A DNA stretch of 64,000 nt from CAVRUZ01 sp963724495 (GTDB lineage Bacteria > Actinomycetota > Actinomycetes > Propionibacteriales > DAIQRJ01), in contig CAVRUZ010000002.1 in assembly GCA_963724495.1 (NCBI GenBank), forward strand, positions 310,001 to 374,000, in the 5' to 3' direction. Positions 29,112 through 38,159 of the stretch are shown one piece after another; positions within the stretch are counted from its first letter, which is position 1; every line of letters begins with the position of its first letter. The position numbers and the translations under genes were made by a program. The notes under the pieces were generated by a model. The model saw only the letters and a list, made by a program, of their open reading frames with translations. It did not search any database and was not told the origin of the DNA.

Positions 29112-30266
29112 CCGACGAGGGAACGGTGCTGGTCGTCGACGACCTCCCGCAGAACGTGCGCCTCCTCGACGCGATCCTGAGCCCGCGCGGATACGAGGTG
29201 ATCGGTGTCGGCTCCGGCGCGGAAGCCATCGCCGTGCTCGGCGAGCGGACACCCGACATCGTTCTGCTCGACATTCTCATGCCCGGCATGGACGGGTACG
29301 CCGTTTGTCGCCACATCCGCGAGGAGCCGGCCACGGCCTTCCTCCCGGTCGTGATGATCACGGCCAGCGGTGACCAGGAGAAGGTGCGCGCCATCGAGGT
29401 CGGGGGCCGACGACTTCATCGCCAAGCCGTTCCAGCAAAGTGAGCTGTTGGCTCGGGTGCGGTCGCTGATCCGCATCAAGCGCTACCACGACACGGTCGT
29501 CGCCCAGGCCTCGGAGCTCCGGGCCTGGAACGCCCAACTGGAAGCGCGAGTGACGGAGCAGGTGACCGAATTGGAGCGGGTCAACCGGCTGCGCCGGTTC
29601 CTTTCGCCCCCGCTCGTGGATCTCATCGTCGATTCTGGTGACGAATCGATGCTGGGGAGCCACCGCCGGGAGATTGTCGTGCTCTTCTGCGACCTACGCG
29701 GGTTCACCGCATTCGCGGAGGTTTCCGAGCCGGAGGAGGTCATGGCGGTCCTCAGTGAGTATCACGCGGCGAACGGCGACCTGATTCACCGATTCGAGGG
29801 GACCCTCGAACGCTTCACCGGTGACGGGTTGATGGTCTTCTTCAACGATCCAGTGCTTTGCGACGACGCACCACTCCGTGCGATCAGGATGGCCGTGGCC
29901 ATGCGATCGCGCGTGCAGGACTTGACGCGGGCGTGGGCGGTGCGGGGCCATGACCTGGGGTTCGCGGTCGGAATCGCCCAGGGATTCGCCACGATGGGCC
30001 GGATCGGCTTCGAGGGCCGGTTCGACTATGCCGCGATCGGCAGCGTGACCAACCTCGCCAGCCGGTTGTGTGGCAGAGCCCGTGCGGACCAGATCCTCGT
30101 CACCCAGCGCGTGCACGCTGCGGCCAGGAGACCAGTCGCGAGCGTCGGCCTCGGTCCCATGTCCCTGAAGGGATTCAGCCGGGACACACACGTCTACGAC
30201 ATCTGGGTCTCAACGCAGCACAGGTGTCCCGTAGCTGCGGATTCCCTTTCGACACGGGAGAGTGCC
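29108..30266 (+). CDS. Response regulator with class III adenylate/guanylate cyclase output, frame broken near 29402
   Basis: REC domain (VLVVDDLPQNVRLLD; DIVLLDILMPGMDGY) joins across a +1 shift near 29402, in a GGGGG run, to ADDFIAKPFQQSEL, then a coiled coil (RAWNAQLEARVTEQVTELER) and a cyclase domain. Metal-binding Asp residues occur in LFCDLRGFTAF and RFTGDGLMVFF; transition-state Asn and Arg in GSVTNLASRL. Thus cyclic-nucleotide synthesis gated by phosphorylation is expected. No stop appears before the ATG of the next gene in the same frame, so the exact end is uncertain. Confidence 0.8.
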
Positions 30267-31354
30267 ATGACACTGACGACATCGAGCGCGACCCTCTCGA
30301 GCCTCGACGAGGACCAGCGCTACGAGTACTTCGATCGGCTGCAGGCGCGGCTGCCGCAGGTCTGGGAGCGGATGCGGCTCAACGAGGAAGGCGAGTCGGT
30401 CGTGGTCGTCCCCTCGGTGACCCTTGATCGCGTGACGACGGGGAGCGGCTCGCTCGCGCAAGCTATGGAGGAGCGCTATCTGTTTCTCCTTCTGTTGTTA
30501 CGCGAACCTCGCCTCCGGATGATCTACGTGACGTCGATGACGGTCGATCCGGCCATCATCGAGTACTACCTCGCCTGCTCCCCGGCATCATTCCGAGTCA
30601 CGCCCGCTCTCGGCTCTCGCTGGTGTCGGTGAACGACTCCTCCCCACGGCGAGGAGCTCATCAGCGGCACCGACTGCGCAGCCCCAGCGTCCAGCTGCGC
30701 GTGCTTCCGGGCGGCAAGGTGGAACTGCTGTCCACCCATGACCAGCTGCTCGGTGGACCGTCGGGACAGAGCTATCTCGGCTGTCGATTCCCGGCCGACT
30801 TCGCCTACGCGCGGGCGATCAGCCACGAGTCCATGAAAGTGGGCGAGCGCCTCGCCCGCGAAGGTGTCCTCGGCCGCTTCGCGCTCGACTTCGTGACGGT
30901 CAAGGACGCGGCCGGTGAGTGGTCGCCGTATGCCATCGAGATCAACCTGCGCAAGGGCGGAACGACCCATCCATTCCTCACCCTGCAGTTCCTCACCGAC
31001 GGCCGGTACGACGCAGCGACCGGGCTGTTCATGACGCAGGCCGGCCGGGAGAAGCATCTTGTGGCCACCGACCACTTCGAGTCCGATTCCCTGCGTGGAC
31101 TGAGTATCGACGACCTCTTCGACATCGTTGCGAGGCACGGGCTGCACTTTTCGGCGAGCAGACTGGGGTCACAGTTGTGCTCGCAGCAGAGATGCGCGTT
31201 GTCGCGAATAGCGGCTCACGGACAGTCGCGCCGGGCCAGTCGGACGTGGGCGACGCCGCTAGCCCTTCCCGGATGCGGCCCTCCACGAGGACCGGAAGGG
31301 CGCCGCCTCCTGCATGAGGGGCGGGATTCACGCAGCGTGCCCGAGGCGCGATGA
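30267..31354 (+). pseudogene. PGM1-like ATP-grasp peptide ligase, internally deleted and frameshifted
   Basis: Starts MTLTTSSATLSSLDEDQRYE with GGGAG upstream. A pre-ATP-grasp region (YLFLLLLLREPRLRMIYVTS) breaks by about one base near 30568 (LPGIIPSHARSRLSLVSVND in the next frame). From memory of the family, about 200 residues including the nucleotide-binding lobe should follow. Instead the sequence jumps to SPSVQLRVLPGGKVELLSTH, GGPSGQSYLGCRFPAD and EINLRKGGTTHPFLTLQFL, then loses similarity after HGLHFSAS. Full-length relatives ligate amino acids or peptides. It looks non-functional here, unless the assembly has collapsed sequence. Confidence 0.6.
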
Positions 31355-31477
31355 GTCCCTCGACCGCGGCCCGGTCGCTTGAGCCTCGGAGAGCATGAGA
31401 GGAAGGTGGAAGCTCCGTGTCAGACCGTGGACGTTCGTCCGCGCACGACCGGATCGACGCCAGGCCCGGGAGGTGCG

Positions 31478-32407
31478 ATGGACGACCTGTCGCCCGCCTA
31501 TGAGCAGGTGCTGTCCGAGTACGCCCGGCACCTGAGCGCCGAGCGGAACCTGTCCGCGCACACGCTGCGGGCCTACGTCGGCGACGTGCGGTCGATGTTG
31601 GGTCACGCTGAGCGGAGCGGCGCCACCGACCTGAACCAGATCACCCTCCCGACGCTGCGGAGCTTCCTTGCTCAGCAGCAGAGCACCGGCCGATCGCGCA
31701 CGACGGTCGCCCGCAGGGCCACGGCCATCCGGGTGTTCCTGGCCTGGGCCGCCGCCACCGGCCGGATCGGCAGCGATCCCGCGACTTCGCTGCTCCGCCC
31801 GAAGGCGAGCAAACATCTGCCGCCCGTGCTGCGTGCCGCCGACGCCACGGCTGTCATCGACCTGGCCGGGACCGCTGTCGGCGAGGGCAAGGAACCGCCG
31901 ACCGCGACCGTGATCCGCGACCGCGCAGTGGTGGAACTGCTCTACGCAACCGGGATGCGCGTCGGCGAGCTGTGCGCGCTCGACCTCGACGACATCGACG
32001 ACGGCCGGCGTACCCTCCGCGTCTTCGGCAAGGGTCGCAAGGAGCGGACGGTGCCCTTCGGTGTCCCTGCCGAGCGGGCACTGCACGACTGGCTGATGTC
32101 CGGACGACCGCAGCTGGCGGTGTCGACCTCACCGCCGGCCGTGTTCCTCGGCAGCCGGGGCGCCCGACTGGGTCAGCGCCAGGTCCGCGCACTCGTGTAC
32201 CGGCTCACCGAGTCGGTCGCTGCTGTCCGGATGGGCCCGCACGGCCTGCGCCACAGCGCCGCTACTCATCTGCTCGAGGGCGGCGCCGACCTCCGGTCGG
32301 TGCAGGAGTTGCTCGGGCACGCGTCACTGGCGACGACCCAGCTCTACACCCACGTGTCGGCCGACCGGCTGCGCAGCGCGTTCACCCAGGCTCATCCGCG
32401 CGCCTGA
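31478..32407 (+). CDS. xerC: Tyrosine recombinase XerC
   Basis: Resolves chromosome dimers at dif with XerD. N-terminal SAM-like domain (YEQVLSEYARHLSAERNLSAHT) and catalytic domain with Arg in TGMRVGELCAL, Lys in FGKGRKERTVP, HGLRHSAATHLLEGGADLR, LGHASLATTQ and the nucleophile Tyr in QLYTHVS. 309 residues, ATG with GGGAGG upstream. Followed by a convergent M23 gene only 13 bp away. Confidence 0.93.
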   Translation: MDDLSPAYEQVLSEYARHLSAERNLSAHTLRAYVGDVRSMLGHAERSGATDLNQITLPTLRSFLAQQQSTGRSRTTVARRATAIRVFLAWAAATGRIGSDPATSLLRPKASKHLPPVLRAADATAVIDLAGTAVGEGKEPPTATVIRDRAVVELLYATGMRVGELCALDLDDIDDGRRTLRVFGKGRKERTVPFGVPAERALHDWLMSGRPQLAVSTSPPAVFLGSRGARLGQRQVRALVYRLTESVAAVRMGPHGLRHSAATHLLEGGADLRSVQELLGHASLATTQLYTHVSADRLRSAFTQAHPRA

Positions 32408-32420
32408 CAACCCAGAGACC

Positions 32421-33167
32421 TCACTGCCGCCGGCGACTGGTCAGCACCGTCAGCGCTGCGCCACCGGCGGCCAGACCCCCGAGGACCACAACCGCTGGCA
32501 TGGCATGACTCGTCGTCGAGCCTCGCGGATGAGCTGCCGGATCGGGAGAGCTGACCCTCGGCGGTTTCCAGGCCCGCTGGACGGGAGTAGAGATCAGTCC
32601 TGGTCCAGCGGGGGCAACCGGGACTTTCTCGAGCGGCAGCAGGCGAACAGGGCCAGCGCCAACCACCGACAGCGGATCGAGGTACGCATCCCCGCGTACC
32701 AGCCCCCAGTGCAGGCAGGCACGCGGGAGGCAGTGACCGCCGATCAGGTCGAGGGTGGCGATCACGACTCCGACGTCCACGCGGTCGCCGACGGCAACGC
32801 TCGGTTTCACCGGTTCGTACGTAGTGCGCAGCGTCCCGTGAGTCACCGTGACGACTCCGCGCCCCGCGAGCACCCCGGCGAACGTGACCACGCCGGCACC
32901 CGCTGCATGCACGTCGTCGCCCAACCCACCCCGCAGATCCACGCCTCGGTGACCGCTGCTCCAACGGTCCTCGGGCAGGTCGAAACCGTGTGCGACCTCA
33001 TTCGGCGCGGGGCGGAGCGGCCACTGCCACGATGTCGCCCCGGTGGAGTCCGGAGCCGACTGAGCCACACCTGGAACCCAGGCGAGCAGAACGGCTAGCC
33101 AGGCGACGATCAGGAGTCGAAGCAGGCGTCGGCCCGCCGGGCCCGCAGGCAGTCTGGTTGTACTCAC
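32421..33167 (-). CDS. Secreted M23 family (LytM-type) peptidoglycan peptidase
   Basis: Signal peptide/anchor (RRLLRLLIVAWLAVLLAWVPG), then an M23 domain with metal ligands in SGHRGVDLRG and the LHWGL motif, and a C-terminal membrane helix with RRRQ tail, giving 248 residues. It may cleave peptidoglycan or, if degenerate, activate amidases. In the second ligand set the usual HxH reads LHW, so the second His is replaced by Trp; this suggests a non-catalytic LytM factor. This gene often lies between xerC and rpsB in actinomycetes. Confidence 0.85.
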   Translation of the reverse strand: MSTTRLPAGPAGRRLLRLLIVAWLAVLLAWVPGVAQSAPDSTGATSWQWPLRPAPNEVAHGFDLPEDRWSSGHRGVDLRGGLGDDVHAAGAGVVTFAGVLAGRGVVTVTHGTLRTTYEPVKPSVAVGDRVDVGVVIATLDLIGGHCLPRACLHWGLVRGDAYLDPLSVVGAGPVRLLPLEKVPVAPAGPGLISTPVQRAWKPPRVSSPDPAAHPRGSTTSHAMPAVVVLGGLAAGGAALTVLTSRRRQ

Positions 33168-33302
33168 GTCGCCGAGGCTGGCGCAGGCATCCGACGGTCC
33201 TCAGGGTCCGCCACGACCCTGTGGATGCAGGCGACCAGAACGGCGACCTGTGGACGCTTCTGCACCCCGTTCGCGGAGTCGGCTCCAGCCGTTGCCATGG
33301 CG

Positions 33303-33308
33303 TAAACT
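33303..33308 (+). promoter_or_regulatory. Possible -10 box for rpsB
   Basis: TAAACT at 33303-33308 fits the actinobacterial TANNNT -10 consensus, 187 bp before rpsB. No clear -35 is seen. The rest of the 327-bp gap 33168-33494 holds no gene; a GCCGGCAACGCCGGC hairpin lies just before the rpsB ribosome site (GAGGAG near 33483). Confidence 0.25.
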
Positions 33309-33494
33309 CAGCGACTGCGTCTCGCAACAGCGAGTCGACTTCGCATGTCCGCACTCCGGTGACGCCGTTTCGGCCGAACCAGGGCGTGACCTCACGGTCC
33401 CGGCAGGTAGTTGGAATTCACTGCCGGGTAGGTCCACGTCGCGGACGTCAGGCGCCGGCAACGCCGGCGACAACCGAATCACGAGGAGTACCAC

Positions 33495-34520
33495 ATGGCC
33501 GTCGTCACCATGCGACAGCTGCTGGAGAGCGGTGTCCACTTCGGGCACCAGACCAGGCGCTGGAACCCGAAGATGAAGCGCTTCATCTTCACCGAGCGCA
33601 ATGGCATCTACATCATCGACCTGCAGCAGTCGCTCGACTACATCAACGATGCATACGCCTACGTCAAGGATCTGGTCGCCAAGGGCGGCACGATCCTGTT
33701 CGTCGGCACGAAGAAGCAGGCCCAGGAGGCCATCGCCGAGCAGGCGACCCGCGTCGGGATGCCCTTCGTCAACCAGCGCTGGCTTGGCGGGATGCTCACC
33801 AACTTCACCACCGTGCACGGCCGGCTCCGTCGCCTGGCCGAGCTCGAGGAGATCGACTACGACGACGTCGCAGCGTCGGGTCGCACCAAGAAGGAACTCC
33901 TGCAGATGCGCCGGGAGAAGGAGAAGCTCGAGCGCACGCTCGGCGGTATCCGGCGGATGTCGAAGGTGCCCCAGGCGATCTGGGTGGTCGACACCAAGAA
34001 GGAGCACCTGGCGATCGACGAGGCCAAGAAGCTCGGCATCCCGATCGTCGGCGTCCTCGACACCAACTGCGACCCCGACGAGGTCAACTACGCGATCCCC
34101 GGCAACGACGACGCGATCCGGTCGGTGGCGCTGCTCACCCGGATCATCGCCGACGCCGCAGCCGACGGCCTGATGTCACGGGCCGGCAGCTACGACGCCT
34201 CCGAGGAGGGGTCCGCGGAGATCGGTGCCGACGAGCCGCTGGCCGAATGGGAGCGCGAGCTGCTGTCGGGCACCGAGGCAACCACGCCGGCTGCCGAGGC
34301 ACCCGCTGCTGACGCGTCGACTCCCGCTGCCGACACACCTGCTCCGGTCGCCGATGCCGACACCCCGGCCGCGGATGCGGGCACACCGGACGCCGCACCG
34401 GCCGAGGCTCCCGCCGCAGCCGCCGCTCCCGCCGACACGGAGGAAGCGCCGACCGCGGACGCACCAGCCGCCGACAGCGACGACTCAGCCCCAGCCGCTC
34501 CAGCCGAGCAGCGGGTCTGA
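33495..34520 (+). CDS. rpsB: 30S ribosomal protein uS2 with long Ala/Pro/Asp tail
   Basis: Core residues 1-250 match uS2 (MAVVTMRQLLESGVHFGHQT, FVNQRWLGGMLTNF, VDTKKEHLAIDEAKKLGIP). About 85 residues of Ala, Pro, Asp and Glu follow (for example TPAADTPAPVADAD), lengthening it to 341. Actinobacterial uS2 tails vary, but this one is long. It is followed by a strong hairpin and then tsf. Confidence 0.96.
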   Translation: MAVVTMRQLLESGVHFGHQTRRWNPKMKRFIFTERNGIYIIDLQQSLDYINDAYAYVKDLVAKGGTILFVGTKKQAQEAIAEQATRVGMPFVNQRWLGGMLTNFTTVHGRLRRLAELEEIDYDDVAASGRTKKELLQMRREKEKLERTLGGIRRMSKVPQAIWVVDTKKEHLAIDEAKKLGIPIVGVLDTNCDPDEVNYAIPGNDDAIRSVALLTRIIADAAADGLMSRAGSYDASEEGSAEIGADEPLAEWERELLSGTEATTPAAEAPAADASTPAADTPAPVADADTPAADAGTPDAAPAEAPAAAAAPADTEEAPTADAPAADSDDSAPAAPAEQRV

Positions 34521-34527
34521 TCGCGTC

Positions 34528-34564
34528 CGGACCGTCCCGCCGATCACGTCGGCGGGACGGTCCG
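34528..34564 (+). terminator. Strong hairpin between rpsB and tsf
   Basis: CGGACCGTCCCGCCGA at 34528-34543 and its exact complement at 34549-34564 form a 16-bp perfect stem with a five-base loop, 7 bp after the rpsB stop. No T-run follows. It could be an attenuator giving less tsf than rpsB message, or an RNase III-type processing site. Confidence 0.65.
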
Positions 34565-34670
34565 ACGCTCTCGGCACACGCACGCGCTGCGTGAGCCGAC
34601 GCCGATACCCACCACAGCGCCACCCGACCCGTGCTCCGGGTCGACTGAGAAGAAGGACGACAGCCTCACC

Positions 34671-35486
34671 ATGGCAATCACCGCCGCAGACGTGAAGAAG
34701 CTCCGCGACGCCACCGGCGCCGGGATGATGGACGCCAAGAAGGCCCTCACCGAGGCCGACGGTGACTTCGACAAGGCCACCGAGATCCTGCGCGTCACCG
34801 GCAGCGCCAAGGCGGCCAAGCGGGGGGACCGCACCGCCGCGGAAGGCATGATCGCCTCGGCCGGGAACGTGCTGGTGGAGGTCAACTGCGAGACCGACTT
34901 CGTCGCCAAGACCGACAAGTTCCGCGAGCTCGGGTCTGCGGTCGCCGCCGCTGCCGAGGCGTCCGGGGCCACCGACGCCGCATCTCTGCTCGCGGCTGAC
35001 TTCGGCGACGGGCGCACGGTCGAGAAGGCACTGGTCGAGTCCGGTTCGGTCATCGGCGAGAAGCTCGCCGTCGGCAAGGTCGTCGCCTTCGCCGGCACCA
35101 CCGCCACCTACTTGCACCGTCGCTCGGCCGACCTGCCGCCGGCAGTGGGTGTGCTGGTGGAGTTCACCGGCCCCGACGCCGACGCGGCCCGGGCCGCTGC
35201 CATGCAGATCGCCGCGATGCGTCCCGACTACGTGACCCGCGACGAGGTGCCGGCCGACGTGGTCGCCAAGGAGCGCGACATCGCCGAGCAGACGGCGCGT
35301 GCGGAAGGCAAGCCGGAGCAGGCCATCAGCCGCATCGTCGACGGCCGGCTCAACGGCTTCTTCAAGGACACCGTCCTCACCGAGCAGCAGTCGGTCACCC
35401 AGGGCGACAAGACCGTCGGTCAGCTGCTCCAGGCCGCCGGTGTCACCCTGACCCGGTTCGCTCGCCTCGAGGTCGGCCAGGCCTGA
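34671..35486 (+). CDS. tsf: Elongation factor Ts
   Basis: Nucleotide exchange factor for EF-Tu. Complete at 271 residues: N-terminal UBA-like LRDATGAGMMDAKKALTEAD, the TDFVAKT core (NCETDFVAKTDKF) and the dimerisation region through QLLQAAGVTLTRF. Ribosome site GAAGAAGGACGAC upstream of ATG 34671. Unlike the usual order, no pyrH follows before frr. Confidence 0.97.
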   Translation: MAITAADVKKLRDATGAGMMDAKKALTEADGDFDKATEILRVTGSAKAAKRGDRTAAEGMIASAGNVLVEVNCETDFVAKTDKFRELGSAVAAAAEASGATDAASLLAADFGDGRTVEKALVESGSVIGEKLAVGKVVAFAGTTATYLHRRSADLPPAVGVLVEFTGPDADAARAAAMQIAAMRPDYVTRDEVPADVVAKERDIAEQTARAEGKPEQAISRIVDGRLNGFFKDTVLTEQQSVTQGDKTVGQLLQAAGVTLTRFARLEVGQA

Positions 35487-35751
35487 CTCGAGTTCCCGCC
35501 TTCGCGGGCGCTCAGCACATCTGCCGCGGCCACACCGGCCGTCGGATCGTTGCCATGACTCGTTCGTCGCACTGAACCCCTCGACCGCCCCGCGCAGACG
35601 TGATCGGCTGGCGCCGGGACGGATGGGTACGGTTCAGGGGCCGGCACCGCCTTGTCGCGTCCTGCGCCGCTCGCTCGGCGCGGCCGGCAGGGCACCGAGT
35701 GCCCGCGAAACGACGATTCTGATCGATCCTGGTGGCTATGGAGGCAAGCAG
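35487..35751 (+). other. tsf-frr gap without pyrH
   Basis: The 265 bases hold a small hairpin (CCCGC at 35495-35499 with GCGGG at 35504-35508, loop CTTC), probably a terminator, and the GGAGG before frr at about 35740. No kinase-like frame is seen. In most actinomycetes UMP kinase (pyrH) lies exactly here. Confidence 0.7.
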
Positions 35752-36312
35752 ATGACCATCGAGTCCGCACTGTCAGAGGCACGAACGAAGATGGCCAAGG
35801 CGATCGAGGTCGCCAAGGAGGACTTCGGGTCGATCCGGACCGGCCGCGCGCACCCGAGCATGTTCGCCAAGATCCAGGCCGAGTACTACGGGTCGCCCAC
35901 CCCGCTGCAACAACTGGCCACCCTGCAGGTCCCGGAGGCCCGGATGATCCTCATCCAGCCGTTCGATCCGAGCGCGATGGCCGGGATCGAGAAGGCGATC
36001 CGGGAGTCCGATCTCGGCGTCAACCCCAGCAACGACGGCAAGGTGATCCGCGTCGTGCTGCCCGAGCTCACCTCTGAGCGGCGCAAGGAGTACGTGAAGC
36101 TGGCACGGACCAAGGCCGAGGAGGCCAAGGTGTCGGTGCGCACGATCCGGCGGACCGCCAAGGAAGCCATCGAACAGCTCAGTAAGGCCGGCGACGTCGG
36201 TGAGGACGAGGCCTCGCGCGCGGAGAAGCAGCTCGACACGTTGACGAAGCGCAACACCGACGAGGTCGACGAACTGCTCAAGCACAAGGAAGTTGAGATC
36301 CTCGAGGTCTGA
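35752..36312 (+). CDS. frr: Ribosome recycling factor
   Basis: 186 residues, complete. Separates ribosome subunits after termination with EF-G. Motifs SIRTGRAHPSMFAKI, YYGSPTPLQQLATL and LTSERRKEYVKLARTKAEEA are characteristic of the three-helix and beta domains. ATG 35752 follows GGAGG. Confidence 0.97.
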   Translation: MTIESALSEARTKMAKAIEVAKEDFGSIRTGRAHPSMFAKIQAEYYGSPTPLQQLATLQVPEARMILIQPFDPSAMAGIEKAIRESDLGVNPSNDGKVIRVVLPELTSERRKEYVKLARTKAEEAKVSVRTIRRTAKEAIEQLSKAGDVGEDEASRAEKQLDTLTKRNTDEVDELLKHKEVEILEV

Positions 36313-36336
36313 AGCAGTCGGCCCCCTAGGCGAGCG

Positions 36337-37203
36337 GTGGATGCGATGACAGCGACTCCCGGCCCGCCGGTAGCCGCGGCCACGCACGGCCGGGCCGGGC
36401 GCAACCTCGGCGCAGCCACCGCCGTGGGCGTCGGGCTCGGGGCCGTGGTGGTGGCATCGCTGTTCGTCTACACGCCCGCGTTCTCACTGTTCGTCGCTGT
36501 GGCGATGGTGCTGGGGGTCCTGGAGATCAGCACGGCACTGGCCGGCGCGGACATCAACGTCTCCCGGTGGCCGGTCCTCATCGGCACGGTGCCGATGGTG
36601 GTCGGCGGCTACCTGTTCGGGCCGGAGTTCCTGCTGGGTGCCTGCGGCGTCACGGTCTTGCTCGGGTTCGGGTGGCGGCTGCCCAAGGGAGCGGACGGCT
36701 TCGTCGCCGACGCCACCGCGACCGTGTTCGTCACCGTGTACGTGCCGCTGATGGGTGGCTTCGCGGCCTTGCTGAGCCGCGGCGACGAGGGTCCGTGGCA
36801 CGTTCTGGCCTTCCTCGCCTGTGTAGTCGCGAGCGACGTCGGCGGGTATGCCTCCGGCGTCCTGTTCGGTCGGCACTCGATGGCGCCACGGATCAGCCCG
36901 AAGAAGTCGTGGGAGGGGTTCGCCGGTGCTGCGGTGCTCACGCTCGTGGTCGGGAGCCTGGTGGTGGCGCTGGGAACGTCGCTGCCCTGGTGGGCCGGGA
37001 CGGTGCTGGCCGCCGCTGTCGTCGCCACCGCCACCGTCGGCGACCTCATCGAGTCGCTGATCAAGCGCGACATCGGCGTCAAGGACATGGGCCACCTGCT
37101 TCCCGGTCACGGCGGGATCATGGACCGGCTGGACTCGATGCTGCCGAGTGCGGTGGTGGCCTACGTCGTGTTCGCGGCGGTCGAGTGGGCCCTTCGCGTC
37201 TGA
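36337..37203 (+). CDS. cdsA: Phosphatidate cytidylyltransferase
   Basis: Membrane enzyme making CDP-diacylglycerol. Eight or so hydrophobic segments; the CDP signature SLIKRDIGVKDMGHLLPGHG with GIMDRLDSM near the C-terminus is intact, and ISPKKSWEG precedes it. GTG 36337 and ATG 36346 are both possible. Gene order frr-cdsA-rlmN is conserved in actinomycetes. A strong terminator follows at 37247-37290. Confidence 0.95.
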   Translation: MDAMTATPGPPVAAATHGRAGRNLGAATAVGVGLGAVVVASLFVYTPAFSLFVAVAMVLGVLEISTALAGADINVSRWPVLIGTVPMVVGGYLFGPEFLLGACGVTVLLGFGWRLPKGADGFVADATATVFVTVYVPLMGGFAALLSRGDEGPWHVLAFLACVVASDVGGYASGVLFGRHSMAPRISPKKSWEGFAGAAVLTLVVGSLVVALGTSLPWWAGTVLAAAVVATATVGDLIESLIKRDIGVKDMGHLLPGHGGIMDRLDSMLPSAVVAYVVFAAVEWALRV

Positions 37204-37246
37204 GCATTGGCGAAAGCACCTGCGCCCACACGCGATCCTCCAGTGA

Positions 37247-37290
37247 ACGGCAACGGCGGCCCCGCGCTGGGCGGGACCGCCGTTGTCCGT
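37247..37290. terminator. Strong hairpin between convergent cdsA and the 37471 gene
   Basis: CAACGGCGG (37251-37259) pairs with CCGCCGTTG (37277-37285); inner CCCGC/GCGGG and outer ACGG/CCGT extend the stem with single bulges. It lies between convergent genes and may serve both. The rest of 37204-37470 shows nothing further. Confidence 0.7.
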
Positions 37291-37470
37291 CTAGGTGCCA
37301 GACCGGGAGCGCCTCTCGGCGCAGGGGCCGCTCGAAGCGGCTGATGTTGGAGCCCGGGGCTACCGCGGCCTGACACCTCGCAGAAGTGTAGCGGCTGCGA
37401 TCGGCGGGCTCGGAGGCCCGGCGGAGCCGTGGAAAGGTCAGGGGCCGCTTGCGTGCCTCGACGACCACGT

Positions 37471-38073
37471 TCAGACCAGCCGACCGACCCGGCAGGCCGC
37501 GGCGGCCTTGGACAGGTTGTCGGCCATGGTCAGGTTGCCGGCCGCGAGCTTGGCCTGAGCGGTGTCGTCGTCGTCGCTCCCGTGCACCCGGCCGGTCGAC
37601 ACCACCCGGCAGAACGACGCGGCCCGGTCGAGCGCGTCGGCGAGCGATCCGGCGAAGGCGGACGAGAGGACCTGCTCGACCAGGGCGACCACGGCATCGG
37701 GAGTGGGCGGCTCGGCGACACCGGCGACCACGTTGTGCACCTCCGCCTGGTAGCGACCGCTGGCATAGAAACGGCTGACGTCGCCGGGGTTGTGCAGGAC
37801 CCATTCGCGCAACAGCGCCAGCTGATACAGCGCGCCGGGCAACGACACCGCGGGGGCCTGCGACCACAGCGTGGCCAGTTCGGTGATCCCCTCCGACCGC
37901 AGGTAGTCGCGCAACCGGTCGGCGACCGCCTCGCCAGGCACGTCGACGGCTCCGGCCACCAGCGCGGCCGCCGTGCGGTGTGCCGCTTCCGTGCCTGTCT
38001 CGCCGGTGTGCGCCCACCCCTCGAGGTCGGGCAGTTGCACGGGCCGGTGCCACCGGGGCGGGTTGTCAGTCAT
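37471..38073 (-). CDS. Uncharacterised protein (200 residues)
   Basis: I do not recognise a family. It is a soluble, mainly helical protein with the stretch WVLHNPGDVSRFYASGRYQ and EVHNVVAGVAEPPTPDA. No signal peptide or membrane segment. The stop is in a GC-rich stretch and the start ATG at 38073 has moderately good coding character. It lies divergent from rlmN, as in several actinomycetes, without known functional link. Confidence 0.7.
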   Translation of the reverse strand: MTDNPPRWHRPVQLPDLEGWAHTGETGTEAAHRTAAALVAGAVDVPGEAVADRLRDYLRSEGITELATLWSQAPAVSLPGALYQLALLREWVLHNPGDVSRFYASGRYQAEVHNVVAGVAEPPTPDAVVALVEQVLSSAFAGSLADALDRAASFCRVVSTGRVHGSDDDDTAQAKLAAGNLTMADNLSKAAAACRVGRLV

Positions 38074-38159
38074 CGCCGGACATCATCCCCCTCGCGTGGG
38101 CGGGAGCGAAACTCACGAATCGTGTGGAACGCGGCGGGCATGGGACCATCGACGACGCC

